Below are positions 41,615-50,783 of a stretch of DNA of 64,000 bases, one piece after another. A program made the position numbers and the translations under genes. The notes beneath the pieces are model-generated. The model was given only the letters and a program-made list of their open reading frames with translations, was not told the DNA's origin and searched no databases. Location of the stretch: NCBI GenBank assembly GCA_031546845.1, contig JAVBJT010000004.1, positions 1-64,000 of the forward strand, written 5' to 3'. Source of the stretch: Azoarcus sp031546845. Its GTDB lineage: Bacteria > Pseudomonadota > Gammaproteobacteria > Burkholderiales > Rhodocyclaceae. Numbering within the stretch: the first letter of the stretch is position 1; every line of letters begins with the position of its first letter.

Positions 41615-43684
41615 TTATGTGCTGCCATGCTGATCGGCGCCGAAGGCGCGGGCGCGCAAGCGGAAAAGTTCGTCGCGCGCGGCGGCGGCTTGCTCGAACT
41701 CGAGATTGCGCGCGTGCTCTTGCATGCTCTTTTCCAACTTCTTGATGGCGCGGGCAAGCGCCTTTTCGTCCATGACGGCGTAGTCGGCCCGCTCTTCGGC
41801 GGCAACCAGCTTCCGTTGCTCGTCACCGGTGGCATAGACGCCGTCGATGATGTCCTTGATGCGCTTCGTGACCGTTTTTGGCACGATGCCGTTGGCTTCG
41901 TTGAAGGCGATTTGCCTGATCCGCCGCCGCTCTGTTTCACCAATGGCGGCATGCATTGAGTTGGTGATGCGGTCGGCATAAAGAATGGCGGCGCCGTGGA
42001 TGTGGCGCGCGGCACGGCCGATGGTCTGGATCAGCGAGCGGGTCGAGCGCAGGAAACCTTCCTTGTCCGCATCCAGCACGGCGACCAGCGATACCTCGGG
42101 AATATCCAGCCCTTCGCGCAGCAGGTTGATGCCGACGAGCACGTCGAATTCGCCCAGGCGCAGGTCGCGGATGATCTCTACCCGCTCCACCGTATCGATA
42201 TCCGAATGCAGGTAGCGCACGCGGATGCCGTTGTCGGCCAGATATTCGGTCAGGTCTTCGGCCATGCGTTTGGTCAGCACCGTAACCAGCACCCGCTCGC
42301 CCGCGCCGATGCGCCGCCGGGCCTCGGTCAGCAGGTCGTCCACCTGCGTGGTCGCCGGCCGCACTTCGACCTCCGGGTCGATCAGCCCGGTCGGCCGCAC
42401 CACTTGTTCCACGACTTGCCCCTGGTGCGCTTCCTCATAGGCTGCGGGGGTCGCCGAAACGAAGATCGTCTGCGGCATCAAGCGCTCGAATTCGTCGAAG
42501 CGTAGCGGCCGGTTGTCCAGCGCCGACGGCAGACGGAAGCCGTATTCGACGAGATTTTCCTTGCGCGAGCGGTCGCCCTTATACATGCCACCCACTTGCG
42601 GAACGGTAACGTGCGATTCGTCCACGAACAGCAAGGCGCCGGCCGGCAGATAGTCGATCAAGGTCGGCGGCGGCTCACCCGGGCCGCGCCCCGACAGGTG
42701 GCGGGAGTAGTTTTCGATGCCTTTGCAAAACCCCATTTCGTTGAGCATTTCAAGGTCGAAACGGGTGCGTTGCTCGATGCGTTGTGCTTCGACCAGCTTG
42801 CCTTCACGCTGGAAACAACTGGTCCGCTCCTGCAATTCTTCCTTGATCGCCTCGATCGCCTTGAGCACCGTGGCACGCGGCGTAACGTAGTGGCTGGAAG
42901 GATAAACGGTGAAACGCGCGAGTTTTTGCCGCAGATGGCCCGTGAGCGGATCGAACGCGGTGAGGTGCTCGACTTCGTCGTCGAACAGTTCGATGCGCAC
43001 CGCCAGTTCGGCATTTTCCGATGGAAAAACATCGATCACATCGCCACGCACGCGAAAGGTGCCGCGACGAAAATCGATATCCGCCCGGCTGTACTGCATC
43101 GCCACCAGGCGGGCGATCAGGTCGCGCTGGCCGATGCGCTCACCCTCGCGCAGATGCAGGATCATCGAGTGGTAATCGACCGGATCGCCAATACCGTAGA
43201 TGCACGATACGGTGGCGACGATGACCACATCGCGCCGCTCCATCAAGCTTTTGGTGGCCGACAAGCGCATCTGCTCGATGTGTTCGTTGATCGACGAATC
43301 TTTTTCGATGAACAGATCGCGCGACGGCACGTAGGCTTCGGGCTGGTAGTAGTCGTAATAGCTGACGAAGTACTCCACCGCGTTTTCTGGCAGGAACTCG
43401 CGAAACTCCGCGTAAAGCTGGGCGGCGAGCGTCTTGTTCGGCGCCAGCACCAACGCCGGACGGCCCATGCGGGCGATGACGTTGGCCATGGTGTAGGTTT
43501 TGCCGGAACCGGTCACGCCGAGCAGGGTCTGGAACATCAGCCCGTCGCCGATCCCTTCGCTCAGCAAGCGAATCGCCTCGGGCTGGTCGCCCGCGGGCGG
43601 AAACAATTCGTGCAGCCGGAACGGGCTACCGTCGAAAGTCACCACGCGTACGTTAGCGTCAGCGCTGTTGGGGGGATTCGTCAT
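41615..43684 (-). CDS. uvrB: UvrABC system helicase subunit UvrB
   Basis: A 689-residue nucleotide-excision repair protein. Walker A is GVTGSGKT. YYDYYQPEAYVPSRDLFIEKDSSINEHIE is the beta-hairpin that clamps DNA. The helicase motifs DESH, SATP and QTIGRAARH follow, then the C-terminal UvrC-binding domain (IKKLEKSMQEHARNLEFEQAAAARDEL). The length is usual for the family. The short tail after the UVR domain (RARAFGADQHGST) is unremarkable. Confidence 0.97.
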   Translation of the reverse strand: MTNPPNSADANVRVVTFDGSPFRLHELFPPAGDQPEAIRLLSEGIGDGLMFQTLLGVTGSGKTYTMANVIARMGRPALVLAPNKTLAAQLYAEFREFLPENAVEYFVSYYDYYQPEAYVPSRDLFIEKDSSINEHIEQMRLSATKSLMERRDVVIVATVSCIYGIGDPVDYHSMILHLREGERIGQRDLIARLVAMQYSRADIDFRRGTFRVRGDVIDVFPSENAELAVRIELFDDEVEHLTAFDPLTGHLRQKLARFTVYPSSHYVTPRATVLKAIEAIKEELQERTSCFQREGKLVEAQRIEQRTRFDLEMLNEMGFCKGIENYSRHLSGRGPGEPPPTLIDYLPAGALLFVDESHVTVPQVGGMYKGDRSRKENLVEYGFRLPSALDNRPLRFDEFERLMPQTIFVSATPAAYEEAHQGQVVEQVVRPTGLIDPEVEVRPATTQVDDLLTEARRRIGAGERVLVTVLTKRMAEDLTEYLADNGIRVRYLHSDIDTVERVEIIRDLRLGEFDVLVGINLLREGLDIPEVSLVAVLDADKEGFLRSTRSLIQTIGRAARHIHGAAILYADRITNSMHAAIGETERRRIRQIAFNEANGIVPKTVTKRIKDIIDGVYATGDEQRKLVAAEERADYAVMDEKALARAIKKLEKSMQEHARNLEFEQAAAARDELFRLRARAFGADQHGST

Positions 43685-43896
43685 GCTAGAATTTTTGTCC
43701 GTTGCGGTCGTTTTTCCGCCTCCAGGAAAATACGGCGGAAATAGGGATTATTTCCCAAATCGCGGCACAAGGCACGACCCGGGTCGACCGCGTACCGCCG
43801 ATTTGATCCAAACTCGATGCAAACCCAGGTTGGCTCGACCAACCCGGCCCAACCCCAAAAGTTACCAAGTCAATCACCTGTAAATCTGGAGTCACC

Positions 43897-45105
43897 ATGC
43901 CCGCCTCGCTCTTCGCCGCCGTCGAACTAGCCCCCCGCGACCCGATCCTTGGTCTCAACGAGGCTTTCAATGCCGACACCCGTGCGGAAAAGGTGAACCT
44001 CGGCGTCGGCGTGTATTACGACGACAACGGCAAAATCCCGCTTCTGGCCGCTGTCCGCACCGCTGAAAAAACCCGCCTCGATACCATGCCTGCGCGCGGC
44101 TATCTGCCCATCGAGGGCCCCGCCGCTTACAACACCAACGTGCAGAATCTAGTGTTCGGCAAGGATTCCGCGCTTATCGCCGACGGCAAGGTCGTCACCA
44201 TCGAAGCGCTCGGCGGCACCGGTGCGCTGAAGATCGGCGCCGATTACCTGCGTCGCCTGCTGCCCGGCGTCGGCGCCTATATTTCCGACCCGAGTTGGGA
44301 AAACCATCGCGCGCTGTTCGAGTTCGCCGGCTTCACAGTGGAAAGCTACCCGTACTACGACGCTACCTCGCGCGGCGTCGATTTCGCCGCGATGAAAGCC
44401 AATCTTTCCGTACTGCCCGCCGGCAGCGTCGTCGTGCTGCACGCCTGCTGCCACAACCCGACCGGCGCCGATTTGAACGAGGCGCAATGGAACGAAATCG
44501 TCGCGATCTGCCGCGAACAGCGCCTCGTACCCTTTCTCGACATGGCCTACCAGGGCTTCGCCGACGGTATCGATGCCGATGCCGTCGCCGTGCGCGCCTT
44601 TTCCGCCAGCGGCCGGCAATTCTTCGTTTCGTCCTCTTTTTCCAAGAGTTTCTCGCTGTACGGCGAGCGCGTCGGCGCGCTTTCCATCGTCACCGCGAAC
44701 AAGGACGAAAGCGCTCGCGTGCTGTCACAAGTCAAACGCGTGATCCGCACCAACTACTCCAATCCGCCAACCCACGGTGGCGCTATCGTCGCCGCCGTGC
44801 TCGGCTCCGCCGAACTGCGCCAGCAGTGGGAAAACGAACTCGCCGGCATGCGCGACCGCATCCGCGCCATGCGCACCGGCCTGGTCGAGGCGCTAAGGAA
44901 GGAAGGCACCACACGGGATTTCTCCTTCATCATCCAGCAACGCGGCATGTTCTCCTACACCGGCCTTTCCGCCGCTCAGGTCGAACGGCTGAAAACCGAA
45001 TTCGGCATCTACGCCGTTTCCACCGGGCGGATCTGCCTTGCCGCGCTGAACTCGAAGAACCTTCCTTACGTCGCCAAGGCTATCGCCACCGTTATCAAGG
45101 ATTGA
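43897..45105 (+). CDS. Aromatic/aspartate aminotransferase, TyrB/AspC type
   Basis: A 402-residue class I PLP enzyme. MPASLFAAVELAPRDPILGLNEAFNAD is the standard N-terminus. The PLP-binding Asn lies in HACCHNPTGAD, the Schiff-base Lys in SSSFSKSFSLYGERVGAL, and the substrate-carboxylate Arg in STGRICLAAL near the C-terminus. It makes or breaks down aromatic amino acids and aspartate by transamination with 2-oxoglutarate. The start follows GGAGTCACC. It is divergent from uvrB. Confidence 0.93.
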   Translation: MPASLFAAVELAPRDPILGLNEAFNADTRAEKVNLGVGVYYDDNGKIPLLAAVRTAEKTRLDTMPARGYLPIEGPAAYNTNVQNLVFGKDSALIADGKVVTIEALGGTGALKIGADYLRRLLPGVGAYISDPSWENHRALFEFAGFTVESYPYYDATSRGVDFAAMKANLSVLPAGSVVVLHACCHNPTGADLNEAQWNEIVAICREQRLVPFLDMAYQGFADGIDADAVAVRAFSASGRQFFVSSSFSKSFSLYGERVGALSIVTANKDESARVLSQVKRVIRTNYSNPPTHGGAIVAAVLGSAELRQQWENELAGMRDRIRAMRTGLVEALRKEGTTRDFSFIIQQRGMFSYTGLSAAQVERLKTEFGIYAVSTGRICLAALNSKNLPYVAKAIATVIKD

Positions 45106-45165
45106 ACGAACGCATCGCAACTCGTCTTGACGAAGCCGCATACGCTATCTAGAATGCCGCTTCTT

Positions 45166-45241
45166 TCCCCGATAGCTCAGTTGGTAGAGCGCCGGACTGT
45201 TAATCCGTAGGTCCCTGGTTCGAGCCCAGGTCGGGGAGCCA
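45166..45241 (+). tRNA. tRNA-Asn (anticodon GTT)
   Basis: A 76-base cloverleaf with acceptor TCCCCGA/TCGGGGA, D arm TAGCTCAGTTGGTAGAG, anticodon loop CTGTTAA (GTT), T arm CTGGTTCGAGCCCAG and an encoded CCA (45239-45241). Confidence 0.97.
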
Positions 45242-45265
45242 AGAATTTCATGCTGTAAAACATTC

Positions 45266-45297
45266 AAAGCCAGCAATAAAGCTGGCTTTTTGTTTTT
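45266..45297 (+). terminator. Intrinsic terminator after tRNA-Asn
   Basis: AAAGCCAGC and GCTGGCTTT form a 9-bp stem around a 6-base AT-rich loop, followed by a T-rich tract. It lies 25 bases past the tRNA end. Confidence 0.85.
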
Positions 45298-45528
45298 CGG
45301 CACCAAAAATACAAGTCATTTCCCGCATCGGGTAGAAAATAACTTCCCACCGCAGCTTGAAAGCGTGTATCTTGGTGCTGCAGTCGATTCAAGCAGTGGA
45401 TGTCATGGTGGTTCTTTTCCGCGTGTTCGTTCCGCGAACCCTTCCGGTCTGATTCCCTCGACCACAGTCCTTGGTCGTTCCTGCACCCCGGGCGAAAGCC
45501 TTTTTTATATTATGGAACGTAAGTAAGC
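45298..45528 (+). promoter_or_regulatory. Promoter and leader region of the cold-shock gene
   Basis: These 231 bases hold no gene of recognisable type. The terminal part contains TTTTTTATATTATGGAACGTAAGTAAGC. It thus includes a 4-codon frame (ATG GAA CGT AAG TAA) ending 2 bases before the csp ATG, in a GTAAG context that also serves as ribosome-binding site. Long structured leaders are usual for cold-shock genes; no cold-box sequence was recognised. Confidence 0.45.
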
Positions 45529-45738
45529 ATGACTACTCAAACCGGCAAAGTAAAATGGTTCAACGACGCTAAGGGCTTCGGCTTCATCACCCCGGACAGC
45601 GGCGGTGACGATTTGTTTGCCCACTTCAGCGAAGTCCAGGGTAAGGGCTTCCGGTCTCTGGTCGAAAATCAAGTCGTGGAATTCGACGTGAAGACCGGCC
45701 CGAAGGGTCTGCAAGCAGCGAATATCCGCCCGCGCTGA
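45529..45738 (+). CDS. Cold-shock protein, CspA family
   Basis: A 69-residue single cold-shock domain. RNP1 is KGFGFITP and RNP2 is DLFAHFSEV. It begins TGKVKWFNDAKGFGF and ends GPKGLQAANIRPR. It binds single-stranded RNA and DNA and acts as an RNA chaperone. It is followed by an intrinsic terminator and by a DEAD-box helicase gene, a functional partner in RNA handling in the cold. Confidence 0.95.
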   Translation: MTTQTGKVKWFNDAKGFGFITPDSGGDDLFAHFSEVQGKGFRSLVENQVVEFDVKTGPKGLQAANIRPR

Positions 45739-45761
45739 ACGGCTTCACGGCCGAATATGCG

Positions 45762-45789
45762 AAACGCGGCCCCGCTGGGCCGCGTTTTT
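45762..45789 (+). terminator. Intrinsic terminator after the cold-shock gene
   Basis: AAACGCGGCC and GGCCGCGTTT pair around a short CCGCTG loop, followed by T residues. It is 24 bases past the csp stop. Confidence 0.85.
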
Positions 45790-45856
45790 ATTTGCGCCGT
45801 TCGATCATCCCTGTTTTCATCACCGTTCGCGCTCCGTTTTCTAGGCTCTGCCCGCC

Positions 45857-47797
45857 ATGACCGACACCATCGACAGCTTCGCCCAACTCGACCTTCCACC
45901 CGCGCTCGCACAGGCGCTGGCCGACATCGGCTATGAGACGCCCTCGCCAATCCAGGCCGCCTGTATTCCCCTGCTGCTGGCCGGCCGAGATCTGCTCGGC
46001 GAAGCGCAGACCGGCACCGGCAAAACCGCCGCCTTCGCCCTGCCGATGCTCGCCCGCCTCGACCTGACCGACCGCCGTACGCAAGTACTGGTGCTCACCC
46101 CCACGCGCGAGTTGGCGATCCAGGTAGCCGAGGCGTTCCAGAAATATGCCGCGCGGCTGCGCGACTTCCACGTATTGCCGGTCTATGGCGGACAGAGCAT
46201 GGTGGTGCAGTTGCGCCAATTGTCGCGTGGCGCGCACGTCGTCGTCGGCACGCCTGGGCGGGTCATGGACCACATCGAACGTGGCAGCCTGAAGCTGGAC
46301 ACATTGCGCACCCTGGTGCTGGATGAAGCCGACGAGATGTTGCGCATGGGTTTCATCGACGATGTGGAGTGGATTCTCGAACACACCCCAGCCACGCGCC
46401 AGACAGCGCTGTTCTCGGCCACGATGCCGGACGAAATCCGCGCGGTTGCCCATCACCACCTGCGCGACCCGCAAGAGGTAAAGATCCGCGCCACAACCGC
46501 GACGGTGGCGAAAATCCGCCAGCGCTACTGGCTGGTGCGCGGCGTGGATAAGCTTAACGCGCTCACCCGCATCCTCGACGCCGAAGAGACGCTCGACGCC
46601 GCGCTCGTTTTTGTCCGCACCAAAATCTCCACCGAAGAACTCGCCAATAAGCTCGCCGCGCGCGGTTATGCCGCCGCCGCGCTCAACGGCGACATGACGC
46701 AGGGGCTGCGCGAACGCGTCATCGAACAACTGAAAAGTGGCGCGCTCGATATCGTCGTCGCCACCGATGTGGCCGCTCGCGGCATCGACGTGGCGCGCGT
46801 GAGCCACGTCATCAACTACGACATCCCTTACGACACCGAAGCCTACGTGCACCGCATCGGCCGCACCGGACGCGCCGGACGCGAAGGCACCGCGATTCTG
46901 TTCGCCGCCCCGCGCGAAGCCCGCATGCTGAAGACGATCGAGCGCGCCACCCGGCAGCCGATCGAGCCCATCGCGCTACCCAGCCGCGAGGCGGTATCGA
47001 ACCTGCGCGTGCAGCAGTTCAAGCAACAAGTGCTCTCCACGCTGGAAAACGAAGACCTCAGCTTCTTCGTCGACGTGATCGACCGCATCACCGAGGAAAG
47101 CGATTTCGACAGCCACGAGATCGCCGCCGCGCTCGCCCTCCTCGCCCAGCGCGACCGGCCGCTGCAGATCGAGGAAAGCGGCCGCGGTTGGGACGTCGCC
47201 ACCGCCACCAGCGAAAGCGGCGGGCGCGGACCGCGCACCGAACACTTCACCACCGGCGCGCCGCGCGAACGCGCGCCACGGCCCAACCGCGACGACATTC
47301 TCACCCGCCGCCGCGCCTTCAGCGATGGCGCGCTGACGCGCTACCGCATCGAAGTCGGCCGCAACCAAGGCGCAAGCCCCAAGGAAATCGTCGGTGCCAT
47401 CGCCAACGAAGGCGGCATAGAAGGCCGTCACATCGGCCAGATCCACCTTTTCGACGACTACAGTACGGTGGAACTGCCCGCCGCGTTGCCGAACGAGCTG
47501 CTTTCCGTGCTCAAACGCACGCGAGTACGCCAACAGCCGCTCAACATCCGCCCGCTGAGCGCATCCGAGGACGCCGAAACGCCACGGCGCAATTCGCGCG
47601 CCGCGCCCGGCGAAAACCGCCCCATGCCGGCACACGAGCCACGCAGCAAACCCGCCCCGCAGTGGCGGGATAAACCGCGCGATAAGCCCTACGGTGGCAA
47701 ACCCGCCACCAGGGATGCCGGCTACAAGCCTCGTGGCGAAACACCTCCCACTCCCGGTGGCGAGCGCAAGCCGAAGAAGCGCAAGGAACCGTTCTGA
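45857..47797 (+). CDS. deaD: DEAD-box RNA helicase, DeaD/CsdA type
   Basis: A 646-residue ATP-dependent RNA helicase. It shows the Q motif YETPSPIQAA, motif I AQTGTGKT, PTRELAIQ, TPGR, DEAD in LVLDEADEM, SAT, ATDVAARGID and HRIGRTGRAG. About residues 490-570 match the DbpA-type RNA-binding domain (RYRIEVGRNQGASPKEIVGAIANEGGIEGRHIGQI). The tail is Pro/Lys/Arg-rich and disordered. CsdA-type helicases act in ribosome assembly and cold adaptation, which fits the upstream csp. Its TGA overlaps the ATG of the next gene (TGATG). Confidence 0.93.
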   Translation: MTDTIDSFAQLDLPPALAQALADIGYETPSPIQAACIPLLLAGRDLLGEAQTGTGKTAAFALPMLARLDLTDRRTQVLVLTPTRELAIQVAEAFQKYAARLRDFHVLPVYGGQSMVVQLRQLSRGAHVVVGTPGRVMDHIERGSLKLDTLRTLVLDEADEMLRMGFIDDVEWILEHTPATRQTALFSATMPDEIRAVAHHHLRDPQEVKIRATTATVAKIRQRYWLVRGVDKLNALTRILDAEETLDAALVFVRTKISTEELANKLAARGYAAAALNGDMTQGLRERVIEQLKSGALDIVVATDVAARGIDVARVSHVINYDIPYDTEAYVHRIGRTGRAGREGTAILFAAPREARMLKTIERATRQPIEPIALPSREAVSNLRVQQFKQQVLSTLENEDLSFFVDVIDRITEESDFDSHEIAAALALLAQRDRPLQIEESGRGWDVATATSESGGRGPRTEHFTTGAPRERAPRPNRDDILTRRRAFSDGALTRYRIEVGRNQGASPKEIVGAIANEGGIEGRHIGQIHLFDDYSTVELPAALPNELLSVLKRTRVRQQPLNIRPLSASEDAETPRRNSRAAPGENRPMPAHEPRSKPAPQWRDKPRDKPYGGKPATRDAGYKPRGETPPTPGGERKPKKRKEPF

Positions 47798-48900
47798 TGG
47801 TAAAACACGCCGCCGGCGACCCGCGCAGACGACATCGCGGCACGGCGGCACAAACCGGAAAAGGCGCATCGGCTACACCCACACCCACAACCGCACCAGC
47901 GGCGGCCGCGCCTTTCTCCATCCTCACCCCGGATTTCATCCTCGACGCGCTGGAAAGCATCGGTCTTACCCCCGATGGCCGCCAGCTTGCGCTCAACAGC
48001 TACGAAAACCGCGTCTACCAGATCGGCATCGAAGACGGCCCGATGCAGGTGGTGAAGTTCTACCGCCCGCAGCGCTGGAGCGACGAAGCGATTCTGGAAG
48101 AACACGCCTTCGCCACCGAACTCGCCGCGCGCGAAATTCCCGTCGCCGCTCCGATCGTCATCGGTGGCACCACACTGCACCGTTACAACGGTCTGAGCTT
48201 CACGCTTTTCCCGCGTCTGGCTGGCCGCGCGCCGGAACTCTCCGACCCAGCCACGCTGGAATGGCTCGGCCGCTTCATTGGCCGCATCCACGCCGTCGGC
48301 GCGCTGCACCCCTTCCGCGCCCGTCCAGCGCTGAATATCGTCAGCTTCGGCACCGAACCGCGCGACTGGCTGCTCGCCCACGATTTCATCCCGCCCGATC
48401 TGTTGCCCGCCTGGCGCGGCGTAACGGAACAGGCGCTCGATGGCGTGCGCCACGCCTTCGAGCGCGCCGGCGCCATCCCTCCCATCCGACTGCACGGCGA
48501 CTGCCACATGGGCAACGTGCTGTGGCTGCCCGGCGACGGCAACCACGCGGACGGCGGCCCGCAGTTTGTCGATTTCGACGACAGCCGCAACGGCCCGCCG
48601 GTGCAAGACCTGTGGATGTTGCTCTCCGGCGAACGGGCCGACATGACCCGGCAGCTTGCCGACGTGCTCGCCGGCTACGAGGACTTCCACGACTTCGATT
48701 CGCGCCAACTGCACCTCATCGAAGCTCTGCGCACGCTACGCCTCCTGCACTACTCCGCGTGGCTCGCGCGACGCTGGGATGATCCCGCCTTTCCCGCCGC
48801 CTTTCCCTGGTTCAACACCCAACGCTATTGGCAAGAACGCATCCTCGAACTGCGCGAGCAGATCGCGCTGATGGACGAAGCGCCGCTGTGGCCGGGATAA
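47797..48900 (+). CDS. srkA: SrkA/YihE-type stress-response serine/threonine kinase
   Basis: A 367-residue kinase of the aminoglycoside-phosphotransferase fold. NSYENRVYQIGIEDGPMQVVKFYRPQRWSDEAILEEH holds the ATP-site Lys and Glu, RLHGDCHMGNVLW the catalytic Asp and Asn, and FVDFDDSRNGPP the metal-binding Asp. E. coli SrkA/YihE limits stress-induced death. The first 40 residues are a low-complexity Ala/Thr/Pro extension absent from E. coli, so translation may begin later. The ATG overlaps the deaD stop, which implies coupling. Confidence 0.88.
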   Translation: MVKHAAGDPRRRHRGTAAQTGKGASATPTPTTAPAAAAPFSILTPDFILDALESIGLTPDGRQLALNSYENRVYQIGIEDGPMQVVKFYRPQRWSDEAILEEHAFATELAAREIPVAAPIVIGGTTLHRYNGLSFTLFPRLAGRAPELSDPATLEWLGRFIGRIHAVGALHPFRARPALNIVSFGTEPRDWLLAHDFIPPDLLPAWRGVTEQALDGVRHAFERAGAIPPIRLHGDCHMGNVLWLPGDGNHADGGPQFVDFDDSRNGPPVQDLWMLLSGERADMTRQLADVLAGYEDFHDFDSRQLHLIEALRTLRLLHYSAWLARRWDDPAFPAAFPWFNTQRYWQERILELREQIALMDEAPLWPG

Positions 48901-48958
48901 CCCACCGCACCCCGAACCCACGCAACCCATAACCTCCCGCCACCGCCCTTCTCCCACC

Positions 48959-49840
48959 ATGCAGTTCCAGCCCTGGCACCACGCCTGCTCCGCGGGTTTC
49001 ACGCTACGCGGAGAACACTCACCGCCCTCGGGTAAGCCGGTGCTTCACTTCATACACGGCAACGGCTATTGCGGCCGTGTCTACGAACCCATGCTCTCGC
49101 GGCTGGCGGAACACTTCGACCTTTTCCTGAGCGATGTCCAGGGACACGGCGGCAGCGACCACGGCGGAGGCTTTCTCGGCTGGAACCGTAGCGCCGAGCT
49201 GTGCATGGAAGCTTGGCGGGCGCACGCCACCCGTTTCGGCGACGCGCCAATCTACGCCACCGGCCACAGCTTCGGCGCCGTTCTCACCGCCCTGTTGCTC
49301 GCCCACCATCCCGATTTCTGCCGGCGCGCCGTGCTGCTCGACCCGGTGCTGTTTCCACCGCCGATGATCGGCCTGATGGCACTGGCCGGCAGCATCGGCC
49401 TTCACGCCAACAACAAACTTGCCCGGCGCGCACGCAAACGCCGCACACACTGGCCCGACCGCGACGCCGCTGCGAACGCCCTGCGCGGGCACGGCATCTT
49501 CAAGGGCTGGCGGGAAGATGCGTTACAAGCTTACGTAGACCACGCGCTGAAAGATTCTGACACTGGCGACGGCGTCGAACTCAAATGCCGGCCCACGCGC
49601 GAAGCCGAGGTATTCGGCTCTTACCCGCACCGGCTATGGCCCTCGCTGAGACAGGCGGAAACCCCCACGCTGGTGCTGCACGGCGAACACTCCTACCCCT
49701 TCGTTCGCCAAAGCACCCTGCGCTGGGCAACACGAAACCCCAATGTGCGCGAACGGCAAATGACTGGTGGCCACTGCTTCATGCAGCAAGACCCGGACGC
49801 CAGCGCCACCGTAATACGCGACTTTCTACTCGCGCGATAA
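48959..49840 (+). CDS. Alpha/beta-hydrolase
   Basis: A 293-residue cytosolic hydrolase. HFIHGNGYCGRVYEPML forms the oxyanion region, and the nucleophile Ser is in ATGHSFGAVLTALL. The Asp is probably in LVLHGEHSYPF or further upstream, and the His in MTGGHCFMQQDP. No signal peptide is present. It follows the kinase gene by 58 bases and may share its transcript. The substrate is unknown. Confidence 0.85.
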   Translation: MQFQPWHHACSAGFTLRGEHSPPSGKPVLHFIHGNGYCGRVYEPMLSRLAEHFDLFLSDVQGHGGSDHGGGFLGWNRSAELCMEAWRAHATRFGDAPIYATGHSFGAVLTALLLAHHPDFCRRAVLLDPVLFPPPMIGLMALAGSIGLHANNKLARRARKRRTHWPDRDAAANALRGHGIFKGWREDALQAYVDHALKDSDTGDGVELKCRPTREAEVFGSYPHRLWPSLRQAETPTLVLHGEHSYPFVRQSTLRWATRNPNVRERQMTGGHCFMQQDPDASATVIRDFLLAR

Positions 49841-49965
49841 GGGCGCGATCCAAGCCTCTATCAAGAACTCGATCATAACGATCCGCTACAACCGGGAACC
49901 CAGGGTGCGTCGCCCGCTCTCACTCTCCTCACGGAGCATCCCGCTCTATACGCGAGGAGACGACG

Positions 49966-50544
49966 ATGGGCAAAAAAATCCTGATGATCTGCGGCGATTT
50001 CTGCGAAGACTACGAAACCATGGTGCCCTTCCAGGCGCTACAAGCAGTGGGCCATACCGTGCATGCCGTGTGCCCGAGCAAGAAGGCGGGCAACACCATC
50101 GCCACCGCGATCCACGATTTCGAGGGCGATCAGACCTACTCCGAAAAACGCGGCCACAATTTCACCCTCAACGCCAGTTTCACCGACATCCTGCCCGAAC
50201 ACTACGACGCACTGGTGATTCCCGGCGGACGCGGGCCGGAATACCTGCGCATGGACGAACAGGTGATCGCCATCGTGCGGCACTTCTTTACCGCCAACAA
50301 ACCCGTGGCGGCCATTTGCCACGGCGCGCAACTGCTGGCCGGCGCGCGCGTGCTCGAAGGCCGGCGCTGCTCAGCCTACCCCGCCTGCCGCCCCGAAGTG
50401 GAATTGGCCGGCGGCACCTATGCCAATATTCCGCTCGACCAAGCCGTCACCGACGGCAACCTCGTCAGCGCCCCGGCCTGGCCTGCCCACCCGGCATGGA
50501 TATCCCAGTTTCTCGCCGTGCTCGGCACCCGCATCAATCACTGA
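49966..50544 (+). CDS. DJ-1/PfpI-family protein
   Basis: A 192-residue class I glutamine-amidotransferase-like protein. The nucleophile elbow is AAICHGAQLLAGA with its Cys, and the conserved Glu is in CEDYET near the N-terminus. ALVIPGGRGPEYLRMDEQV is also characteristic. Family members act as glyoxalases, deglycases, chaperones or proteases. GAGGAGACGACG precedes the ATG. Unlike the typical YajL/PfpI core it keeps a 15-residue segment KKAGNTIATAIHDFEGD that lengthens the first half. Confidence 0.88.
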   Translation: MGKKILMICGDFCEDYETMVPFQALQAVGHTVHAVCPSKKAGNTIATAIHDFEGDQTYSEKRGHNFTLNASFTDILPEHYDALVIPGGRGPEYLRMDEQVIAIVRHFFTANKPVAAICHGAQLLAGARVLEGRRCSAYPACRPEVELAGGTYANIPLDQAVTDGNLVSAPAWPAHPAWISQFLAVLGTRINH

Positions 50545-50572
50545 AGCGCCCCGAGAAACAGCCCGCTACTAT

Positions 50573-50600
50573 TTGCCTGGCACCCGCGGGCTGCTAGAAT
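50573..50600 (+). promoter_or_regulatory. Sigma-70-like promoter of the manganese riboswitch transcript
   Basis: TTGCCT and TAGAAT are separated by 16 bases. The predicted start is about 7 bases on, just before the riboswitch 5' strand. Confidence 0.6.
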
Positions 50601-50606
50601 CCGCCC

Positions 50607-50760
50607 CTGTCATTGGGGAGTAGCCGCCCTCCGCTTACGAGAGGGGATCGCGTCAACAGACTTGCCCGCCCGGGCATGGCGCGATCGGTTTCCATGCTTG
50701 GCGAGACCTTTGACTGCGCAGCCTCCGCTTTGGGCCGGGGAAGCAGCGCAGTCATTGGTG
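50607..50760 (+). ncRNA. yybP-ykoY manganese riboswitch
   Basis: The leader has the class-defining parts in order: GGGGAGTAGCC (50615-50625), GTCAACAG (from 50652), and GCTTGGCGAGACCTTTG (from 50697). These are the two loop elements that together chelate Mn2+ in E. coli mntP/alx leaders. After the aptamer, TGACTGCGC (50711-50719) pairs with GCGCAGTCA (50746-50754) and may form part of the switching platform. The gene 24 bases further on encodes a TMEM165-type exporter, a known target class. The site should turn expression on when Mn2+ is high. Confidence 0.9.
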
Positions 50761-50783
50761 TTCGTACCGGCCCGGGAAACCTC

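Noticed and set aside
50613..50783. In-frame N-terminal extension of the TMEM165 protein
   Set aside because: The bases are the aptamer of the manganese riboswitch, and the exporter family starts at MEALLISTG (50784).
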